Source: Amaranthus tricolor (taxonomy: Eukaryota > Streptophyta > Magnoliopsida > Caryophyllales > Amaranthaceae). From it: 64,000 nt of DNA. The DNA is taken from positions 14,658,477 to 14,722,476 of the forward strand of contig NC_080049.1 of NCBI RefSeq assembly GCF_026212465.1. Direction: 5' to 3'. Position 1 is the first letter of the stretch, and every line of letters starts with the position of its first letter. Both the position numbers and the translations under genes were made by a program. Positions 55,736-64,000 of this stretch are shown piece by piece. The notes under the pieces were generated by a model that did no database searches, had not been told where the DNA came from, and saw only the letters and a list, made by a program, of their open reading frames with translations.

Positions 55736-56371
55736 GTATCTTTTCTCCTTTTAATTTGTTAAGCTTTTAAGTTTTGCAAGATATTCATGAAAAACTCGAA
55801 AATTATGGCAACCGTTTGTATATATACTAATTTTGTTTCTCTAATTTTCGTTGTAGATAACATAACCCACGAAATCAAGGTAATTATATTTATTTTACTA
55901 ATTTGCAAGTTCATATCTTTATTGTTTAACATGTAATTTAGTAATTTAGTGAATTTTTGTTTGAGTTGTTATTTGCAAATGATATGTACTGTTTTGCTTT
56001 TGCTTGTATGCTAGTATGCCAAATCTGGATACTATTTGTGCAAAATTTTACTATTTGTGAAGTTTACATTATTCAAGTTTATGTTATTAGTTTGTTAAAT
56101 ATTTGTGTAATTTGTTAAAAATGTGGTTTGTTGTTATAGTTATGTCTTTAACTATTAAAATTAGAATATGATTTTATTTACAATGTAGGGCTTAATATTG
56201 AAGTATGAAGTATAGAATTAGAATACAAAGTATGTATATTTAGGGTTAAATAGATTTGGTATAAATAAGTATATATTTATTTAGGGTTAAATATATTTGT
56301 TAGAAATAAGTATATATGTTTAAAAGTTGTGTATTAATTTTGTTTTGAATCAATTAATCACACTAATTAGG

Positions 56372-59300
56372 ATGACAAAAGATCGTTCTTGGATGTATGG
56401 AAGCATTGAATCGTCAGAATTTATTGATGGCGTATTAGAATTTTGTAGTATTGCAGTTGAACATCAAGTTAGGACGGGGGGAGTTGGTTTTTATTGCCCA
56501 TGTGTCAGTTGTGGCAATGTATCAAAGGTAGATAGTGTTGATATCCTTAGGAAGCACATACTTCGACGTGGGTTTAGGCCTCAATATCATGCTTGGGTTT
56601 GGCATGGTGAGGAGGGAGTTTACAAAGAGAAAAGTATTGTTGAGGACGTCAATAATGTGGCCGATGTCAACGAGGATGTAGTAGATCATGTTGAAGGGTA
56701 TGAGACAGATGAAGAGAATGTCGATGAGGATGTGGTACGTGTCAATGAGATGATGGAGAAGTCGAGGATGAGTTAGGAAAACGTCCTCGTGTTTTTGACT
56801 TGTTGACAGAGGCTTCTCAAAAGCCTTTGTACCCTGGATGTACAAAGTTCACCAAACTAACAGCAGTGTTGACAATTATCAACATTAAGTCAAACTTCAA
56901 TTGGAGTGACGCTAGTTTCACAATGTTATTAGAAGCATTAGGTGAGATGCTTCCTGAGGGAAATGAACTTCCAAAGTTGACTTATTATGCCAAAAAGCTC
57001 ATGTGTCCTTTCGGCTTAGAGTACCAGAAGATTCATGTGTGTCCGAATGATTGTGTGCTGCATCGGAATGAAAACGAGAACTTAGAAGAGTGTCCTAGGT
57101 GTGGGTTATCGTGCTACAAGCGTAAAGGGGCTCGGGATGCTAAAGGGCCCCCGGCTAAGGTGTTGTGGTATCTTCCAATAATACCTAGATTCAAGCGCTT
57201 GTTTATAATAAAGAAAGATGTGTTAAATTTGAGGTGGCATGCAGATAGGGTGAAGAAAGGTCTTGCTCACACATCCATCTGATTCTCCGGAGTGGAAGAG
57301 TATTGATAGGTTGCATAAGACTTTTGGGGATGAGGTTCGTAATTTAAGGCTCAGACTGTGTACGGATGGAATGAACCCATTCGGCAATCTTATTTCTCAA
57401 CATAGTACTTGGCCGGTACATTTAGTGATCTATAATTTGCCACCTTGGTTGTCTATGAAGCGTAAGTACATTATGCTTTCGCTTCTTATCTAGGGTCCTA
57501 AACAACCTGGCAATGACATAGATGTATATCTTGCACCTCTAGTTCAGGATTTGAGAAAGATGTGCGATGAAGGCGTTTCAGTGTTTGATGCATATGCTAA
57601 TGAGAAGTTCACCTTGTGTGCAATGCTTTTATGCACCGTTAATGATTTTCCGGTATATGGCAACTTATCGGGGTATAAGAACAAAGGGAAGAAAGCATGC
57701 CCAATATGTATCGATGACATGGAATCCACTTGGATTCCTAAGTGCAAACACGTATTCATGTACCATCGAAAGTTCCTCCCACGAGACCACCAATATCGTA
57801 AGAAGAAGAAGTTGTTCAACGGGGAGGTTGAGGACCGTGTAGCTCGTCGATCATTGACCGGTTATGAGGTTTATGAACAGGTTAAGGGAGTTGAGACTGT
57901 ATTTGGTAAAACGAGGCAAGTGTAAGGGGGTGAAGACCGATTATGGAAAAAAGAATTAATCTTTTGGAAGCTTCCATATTGGAGAGATCTACAGGTTAGG
58001 CATTATCTTGACGTTATGCATATAGAGAAAAATGTATGCGATTCCATACTCGAGACTCTCATGAACATTCCGGGTAAGACAAAAGATGTTAGGGCCGTGC
58101 GAGATTGGTTTGAATGTAAGGGTCTTCGTTCGAAGTTGTGGGCACATGTTAAGGTGAGTAAGAAAAGAAATAGAGCCGATGAAGTTGGTGGCAGTAAGAA
58201 GAAGATGAGTAATGACAAAGTTTATTTGCCTCCAGCTTGCTACACATTGTCCAAAGCAGAGAAGCGGACATTTTGTGAGTGTTTGTATGGAATTAAGGTT
58301 CCATCTGGGTACTCATCCCACATGAAGAGATTTGTGAGCCTAAATGGTAAGCTGAAGTTGGGAAGCATGAAATCTCACGATTGCCATGTAATGATGCAAG
58401 TGTTCTTACCAATTGCAATCCGTGGAATACTACCAAAACATGTGAGATATGCTATCACCGAGCTATGTTCGTTCTTCAACACAATTTGTAGTATAGTTCT
58501 TGATCCCTTTAAAATTGATGCAATTCAACTCGACGTGATTGTAACTTTATGCAAGTTTGAGACGTATTTTCCACCTTCTATCTTTGACATAATGGTTTAT
58601 CTTATTGTCCATCTCGTTTGTGAGATCTAGCTTTTGGGTCCAGTTTTTTTAAGGTGGTGTTATCCTTTTGAAAGACACATGGGTGTTTTACAAAACAAGG
58701 TGAGGAATCCAGCACAACCCGAGGGGAGTATGATTCAAGGCACTATGAGCGATGAGATTAGTAACTTTATAGCCGAGTATTCGGCCATGGCAAAGCCTAT
58801 TGAACTTCCCACCTCTAGACATGAAGGAAGGCTTGAAGGAAAAGAAACAATTGGCTCCAAATCGGTCACACCTCCTCGAGACAGCCTTCTGCAAGCACAC
58901 TTGTATGTGTTGCATGATATTCCGGAAGTTCATCCTTTTTTTTGTGAGCATTTTGATATATTGCGCGCAAAACATCCTTCTAAAGGGGATAGAGCATTGA
59001 TGCAGTTGCATAACAAGACGTTTATTAATTGGTTTCATAATCGAGTTATATGCAAAGAACTTAAGGGTGTATCCGAAATTGTTAAGTGGTTAGCTTTTAG
59101 TCCGCGTGATGATGTCAACAAATATGAGGGTTACGATGTCAATGGCTTCACATTTTGGACTGAGGGTCAAGACAAGAAGTCATTTTATCTACAGAATAGT
59201 GGGGTTTCTATTTTGGCGTCATCTACATTTTACACGAGTGCGAAGGATCAAGCGCCGGTTGATGCTAAATTGGTATACTACTGGCGGGTAGATAATAATC

Positions 59301-59641
59301 GATGATGCATAAAAAAATGACCACCCTTGTGGATTCACTCTTGTAGACTTAGCTCGCTTGCATGATAGTGAGGAGCCATTCATACTAGCCACATAAGCCA
59401 AGCAAGTATTCTATATTGTAGACCCCTCTGATAAAAAATGGTCTATTGTTGTACCGGGAAAAAGAAGCATCCTTGGTATAGGTGATGTTGAGGATGAGGA
59501 AGAATATGAAGCTTTTGAAGACTCCCCTCCCTTTATCAATCCAAAATCATTCGATCACGATGATGTAGATGATGTAGATGTTGGTTATATGCATGTAGAT
59601 CACACGGAAGAAATACATTTTGAATTAAGTGATTCACAAGG
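56372..59641 (+). pseudogene. TNP2-like transposase of CACTA-2 (broken)
   Basis: The start ATG at 56372 lies just after an acceptor, taattag. A Transpos_assoc domain comes first (RSWMYGS, CPCVSCGN, H-x-W-x-W-H-G-E). Then the TNP2 core (LRLCTDGMNPFGN, PPWLSMK, CPICIDD, YLDVMHIEKNVCDS), DUF4218 (SHDCHVMMQ, RWCYPFERHMG) and DUF4216-like sequence (NGFTFWTEGQDKKS) follow. Frameshifts near 56750, 57270 and 59305, stops at 57491-57493, 57923-57925 and 58628-58630, and others in the tail (59306-59641) prevent expression. Domain order is complete, so it decayed from a full-length gene. It is only distantly similar to the CACTA-1 transposase. Confidence 0.85.
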
Positions 59642-59649
59642 TATGAATT

Positions 59650-59780
59650 TAAAGCTTTTTAAAGTTTTTTTGGCACTTGGTTTGTTTTGCATGAAACTTT
59701 GCACAAAACACTATTTGTTATATATTATTGTGTTGAACGTATTAGAATTGTAAATCATAGTCATATTCTTAATATTACTT
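59650..59780. repeat. Single diverged copy of the 169-bp repeat
   Basis: gcacttggtttgttttgcat, gaaactttgcacaaaacact and ttatatattattgtgttgaa match the array at 62760-64000, 3 kb away. It lies in the spacer or intron after the transposase. Confidence 0.75.
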
Positions 59781-59934
59781 AGCTTATGTCCTAATATATT
59801 TTTATTCATACTCTTTCAGGTACCGATATATAATGCATCTATTTAGAGACGAAATTGTCCCCGAGATTGAGACCTAGGATAATGAGCATCGTAGTTACGA
59901 CAGTGAAGAGGACTAAATTGTGAGGTACGAGCGT

Positions 59935-61853
59935 ATGGCAGAAGACGCTCCACCAATTGACAATGATTTTGACACTGAAGACGCCCCACCAATGGATGCT
60001 CCCACTACCAGTAAGAAAAGAAAAGGGCGAGGTCCTACGAAAAACCTCAAAGTCACAGAACTCATGCATTTGGAATACAATGCATTGGGTCAACCTTGCA
60101 GAAAATGGCGTAGGCAATATGGAAAACATGTGGGCCTATGTATCCGCAAGATTTCCATATTGCACGCATGGAACGAGGTTCCAGAGGGTCTGAAGAATTC
60201 TCTATGGAATGATACTGTGGTAAGCAACTTTACTATTTTTACTCATTTAGTTTCATTTTAAAATTAATTTAATTGACAGTAATAAATATAAGTTTTTTTT
60301 GTAGAATCTTTTCCACATCGAGAGCGATAAGGACAAGAAGAATGTGTTTCTTTCAGCTGTTGCTGAAAGATTCAGAGATTTCAAATCCAAGCTACTAACT
60401 GGCTGGATTACGAAGAGTCATGCTCGTACGACCAAAACGGGAAACGAAGGTGGAGAGCAAGCACCTTCGAAGATGCCCTACCAAATATGAGGTCACATAT
60501 CAAAGAGGGATTGAGAGGCCTTTGTTGCCAAAAGAACAACTCCCATAGAAGTTGTAAGTATTTCATATTATATTATAGTTTTTGATTTGAATTTACTTTT
60601 TTTGCTTCAGTCATTAAACTAATACATGACATTCGATTTCTATTGATTAATTAGGAAAAGCGTGGTAAAGCTTCTGATTCTGCAAGCAAAAGGAAGTTTT
60701 ACCATCGCTTGGGTCAGAAAACGTACGATGAGGTCCGAAAAGAGTGGGTGGATGCAGGTTTATACCCCAATCAAAGTTCATCCATGCCCTCATCTACGAC
60801 TACCTCCGCATCCGTGAATACTCCTGCTGGAGATCGGGTGCGTGATTGGAATTGCGGGCTTTATTCCCCAGATGCAAGTGGTAAATTTACCATTAATGAT
60901 CCGGGAACGAAGAAGGTTGCTGATGTTGTGGTGAGTTTTGAAATTATTAAGTATATTCTTGATTTGTTTTGTATTCTTTGGTTTTGATTTACTTATACTA
61001 ATTGCTATATATGTCACTTTTTATTTGAACAGATGGGCTGGAAGGAAAACGAAGCTACGGGGGAGTTCACGCCAAGAGGCAATGTTGACGCATTGTATAT
61101 GGTCTTAGGGAAAGACCACAGTGGGCGGGTAGTCGGAAAAGGAGGAGTCTGCGTGGGGCTACAGAAGGCATTCGGCAAAGAGTGTGTTGCTACTCAATCC
61201 CGAATGACGTTGCGGGATGAAGTAGCGACCCTCCGAGCAGAGATTACGAAGGACGTTATCGCCAAACTGGCCGCCATGTTGCAGAAGATGGGAGCACCCG
61301 TTGTTGACTTGGCAAACCTGATTGTTGAGGATCAAGAAAGTCAACATGGGGATCCTAATGCTTTGGTCAAGCCAACACTCGAGCCCATTACCCCCGTAGC
61401 ACCCCAGCCCATTACTTTCCCTGAAGCGGAAAACCCTACACTGGAGACCATAGACTCCATTGCTCAAAATCCGGAGCCAACTCCGGAGCCAGTGCTACAG
61501 GTACATAGTTTTTAAATATATAAGCACTTATTAATTTAAATTGCAACGCGTTTTAATATTTTAATACTAAACGACGCAATTTTCAGGAGGCGACTCCTTG
61601 TTCTCTTTTGCTGCCTCAGTTAGGTGTTGCTAGTGATGGCGACTTAACTGAGGTTGCATATGGTGTGGCCCAGCCAACCAAAGAGGGCCAAACAGTGCAT
61701 TCGATGCCTATTACAAGTAGCCACATCAGTGTGACCGTGGAAACTATTGTAAAGGGGTTTGAAGATTTCTCACTCCCGGTTCCAATGCCAACATGGAGCC
61801 TTGAGAAACTATCAGACGCCCTAGGTAGTTTCATCACATGGCCATATGCTTGG
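59935..61853 (+). pseudogene. Transposase_24-like gene of CACTA-2
   Basis: Exons 59935-60219, 60305-60553, 60655-60930, 61033-61500 and 61587-about 61853 join in phase. They encode a basic KKRKGRGPTKNLK start, the CACTA accessory block (FRDFKSKLLTGW, REAF-like EAFVAKRTTP, GQKTYDEVRKEWVDAG), the GRVVGKGGVCVG motif and a coiled-coil and proline-rich tail. Two TGA codons (60488-60490, 60512-60514) interrupt exon 2, the second at a usual Trp. The last donor is weak. It probably continues into the Ulp1-like exons downstream. Confidence 0.75.
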
Positions 61854-61952
61854 GTCCAATTCACTAACATGATAAGAATCATTTGTACCTTATTTATTTT
61901 TATTTTTTTTAATTGCATGCTTACACTAATTTAATTGTATAAATTGAAATAG

Positions 61953-62747
61953 CAAAAGAGTCCAAAGAGATCTTGGAGAGAGATCAGTTCCTCAGCAAAG
62001 GTGTCGACTGGGTCAAAGTTGATGTCAAGCACTCCAATTTAGACTGATGCGGAGCTAAGCGATCTCTCTCAAGATTGCAAATGGTTGCACACTTGTGCAT
62101 CTCGCTTGCGTGAGGAGGACCCAATCATTTTAAACCTGCAGAAAGACCAATTCTGCTTTTTAAAAAGCCCGTTTGTAATTATTGGTCCTAGTGACATTGG
62201 GCAATTTTTGAGAGGAGAGATGCTGAACGTAGCTCTTATCCATGTCTACATTAGGTGATGCTCATTATCTTACAAGTTAGGCATTGTTATATAATTGTTT
62301 TAATAAACGAATTACTAACAAAATTTTCTTATTCATGAGTTTAGTGCGGCTTACAAGTTTAGTGATGCTCATTATATTACGGAAGAGTAAGTTTTATTTT
62401 TGAAATTGAACTTATCTTTTGATTTTTAAAGTCAGCTAATCTCTAATTTGTTCATTTTAAATTTGCGTTTCCAGTTTGCATTGGATACATTTGGTCATAT
62501 GTCCTTTAATGAACAATGTGCACGTCTTCGACTCATTACAAAAACCTCAAAGCCCGCCTCGCAACACAAAATTCAAAGCGTTGTTGAATGCGTACGTAAG
62601 ATTAATTATTTTACCAATTTGATTTAATTGAGTGTTATATATATATATAGTATTACTTTTGCCATGCGTTTTAGCACAATGAAAAAAGTGCATGGACAAA
62701 TGGGATCTACATCCAGAGCCACATTTCCAAAATGGACAGCAATAAAG
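61953..62747 (+). pseudogene. Ulp1-like (C48) protease part of CACTA-2, incomplete
   Basis: Exons 61953-62254, 62345-62386, 62475-62591 and 62675-62747 join in phase with GT-AG introns. The first has the LTCASRL...FLKSPFVIIGPSDIGQFL region that precedes Ulp1 domains in plant transposons, with a TAG at 62040-62042. The next exons give HYITEE and LHWIHLVICPLMNNVHVFDS, matching the catalytic His-Trp and Asp-Ser positions of C48 desumoylating proteases. The last ends KWTAIK, just where the family continues into the Gln and Cys motifs; those would lie beyond the repeat-filled intron, outside the window. Identification rests on pattern memory. Confidence 0.6.
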
Positions 62748-62759
62748 GTACACAAATTC

Positions 62760-64000
62760 GATTTTATGCGTTTTTAAGCGTTTTTTTCAATTTCGTGCGT
62801 AAAGTAGCTCAAACTTGGTTTGTTATGCACGAAACTTGGCACACAACACTATTTGGTATATATTATTGTGTTGAAGTGGTTAGAATTGAAAATCACAGTC
62901 ATATGCTAGAAATTACGTGTTAAGTTGCGATTTTATGCGTTTTTAAGCTTTTTTGGCACTTTTCGCATAAAGTAGCTCAAACTTGGTTTGTTCTGCACGA
63001 AACTTGGCACACAACACTATTTGGTATATATTATTGTGTTGAAGTGGTTAGAATTGAAAATCATAGTCATATGCTAGAAATTACGTGTTAAATTGCAATT
63101 TTATGCGTTTTTAAGCTTTTTTTGCACTTTTGCGCATAAAGTAGCTCAAACTTGGTTTTTTGTGCATGAAACTTGGCACAAAACACTATTTGGTATATAT
63201 TATTGTGTTGAAGTGGTTAGAATTGAAAATTATAGTCATATGCTAGAAATTACGTGTTAAGTTGCGATTTTATGCGTTTTTAAGCTGTTTTGATTTTGAT
63301 TTTGATTTTGATTTTGATGCGAAACCGTGGCTGATTAAGGCCTTGGTTATGCTAGGATTAATGTTGTGCGGAAGCTTTGATTAATGACACAGACGAAACT
63401 ATAAATGATCATGAAAAGAATACGAAACAACAACAAACACTTAGACAATTCTGATCTAGCAAAATGTCGAGCAACCCTCCTTCAGCTCAGCTTCTAGGAG
63501 TCCACGCGGATTGTTAGAATGATTTTAGCACCTTGATCGCTAGATCCAAGTATTAAGATTCCATTTCCACTTTAGCATAGTCCTGGATGCATAGGTTTGG
63601 TCTCCACTTGTCGTGAGGTCTGTATGCAGCCTTGTGTAGGCTGCTTTGGTATCTTCATTTGATACAACCACATTTGTATCAGATATGCACGAAACTTGGC
63701 ACACAACATTATGTGGTATATATTATTGTTTTGAAGTGGTTAGAATTGAAAATCGTAGTCGTATACTAGAAATTACGTGTTTAGTTGCGATTTTAAGGGT
63801 TTTTAAGCATTTTTGGCCCTTTTGCGCATAAAGTAGCTCAAACTTGGTTTGTTTTGCACGAAACTTGGCACACAACACTATTTGGTATATATTATTGTGT
63901 TGAAGTGGTTAGAATTGAAAATCATAGTCATATGCTAGAAATTACGTGTTAAGTTGCAATTTTAAGCGTTTTTGCCACTTTTGCGCATAAAGTAGCTCAA
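62760..64000. repeat. ~169-bp tandem array, interrupted
   Basis: The landmark tttggtatatattattgtgt occurs at 62853, 63021 and 63190 (168-169 bp apart), then with one change at 63713, and again at 63881. The array runs off the window. It lies in an intron of the Ulp1-like region. Short spurious frames within it are not genes. Confidence 0.93.
63287..63680. repeat. Foreign segment interrupting the 169-bp array
   Basis: A (gatttt)n run at 63293-63318 followed by about 360 bp of unrelated, less AT-rich sequence replaces part of one repeat unit. It includes the inverted pair gatacaacc/tttgtatc near 63660. No ORF or family recognised. Confidence 0.6.

Larger units (their letters stand above)
55128..64000 (+). 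mobile_element. CACTA (En/Spm) transposon CACTA-2, right end outside window
   Basis: Begins cactagtggaaaa at 55128 inside the Athila-like element. Subterminal ttgctgcggt/accgcagcaa repeats follow. A degenerate TNP2 transposase, a Transposase_24-like gene that seems to run into a Ulp1-like protease, and a 169-bp tandem array come next. The other end and target duplication are not in the window. Confidence 0.85.

Noticed and set aside
62732..63831. ORFs of 61-63 codons in the 169-bp array
   Set aside because: The same short frame recurs in each repeat unit without any sign of coding constraint.

Overview
This window is plant nuclear DNA: AT-rich, with spliceosomal introns, LTR retrotransposons, CACTA transposons, MITEs and long AT microsatellites. 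The single host gene, a patatin-like acyl hydrolase, is of a higher-plant type. A eudicot is most likely, possibly Amaranthaceae/Caryophyllales; that placement rests only on the general look of the repeats and is weak.

Host gene. A seven-exon patatin-like gene lies on the minus strand from 42658 (ATG) to 11131 (TGA). Its exons join in one open frame of 1,203 bp (400 aa) and keep the oxyanion glycines, the GTSTG nucleophile elbow and the DGG aspartate. The 1.2-kb coding sequence is spread over 31.5 kb because introns 3 and 5 (12.4 and 12.9 kb) are filled with transposons. Intron 2 uses a GC donor.

Layout. 1-2812: no recognisable gene. 2818-7906: a solo-LTR-like sequence split by a Ty1/copia element on the minus strand (3033-7654). 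7912-11130: non-coding, with a PIF/Harbinger-like MITE and an (AT)n tract. 11131-42658: the patatin gene. Intron 5 holds a copia 5' end embedded in AT arrays and an 8.5-kb CACTA element (14385-22870, TSD tca) lying inside an older TIR repeat. Intron 4 holds small DNA-transposon relics. Intron 3 holds two decayed copia elements (about 28167-32991 and 33611-38112). 42760-52290: MITEs, an internally deleted copia element (44014-45224, TSD actat), simple repeats, a probable LINE tail and a minus-strand gypsy remnant. 52296-64000: a nested stack in which a copia RT fragment is interrupted by the 5' end of an Athila-like Ty3/gypsy element (LTR 52504-53947), which is in turn interrupted by a second CACTA element (from 55128, running out of the window).

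The two CACTA elements are different families but share a two-gene plan: a TNP2-type transposase followed by a Transposase_24-like gene. In the first, the TNP2 frame is open for 1,019 codons with one likely premature stop, and the second gene is open over its last five exons. In the second, both genes are broken, and the downstream gene appears to continue into a Ulp1-like (C48) protease region with a 169-bp tandem array in one of its introns. All domain names come from remembered family motifs; no database search was run.
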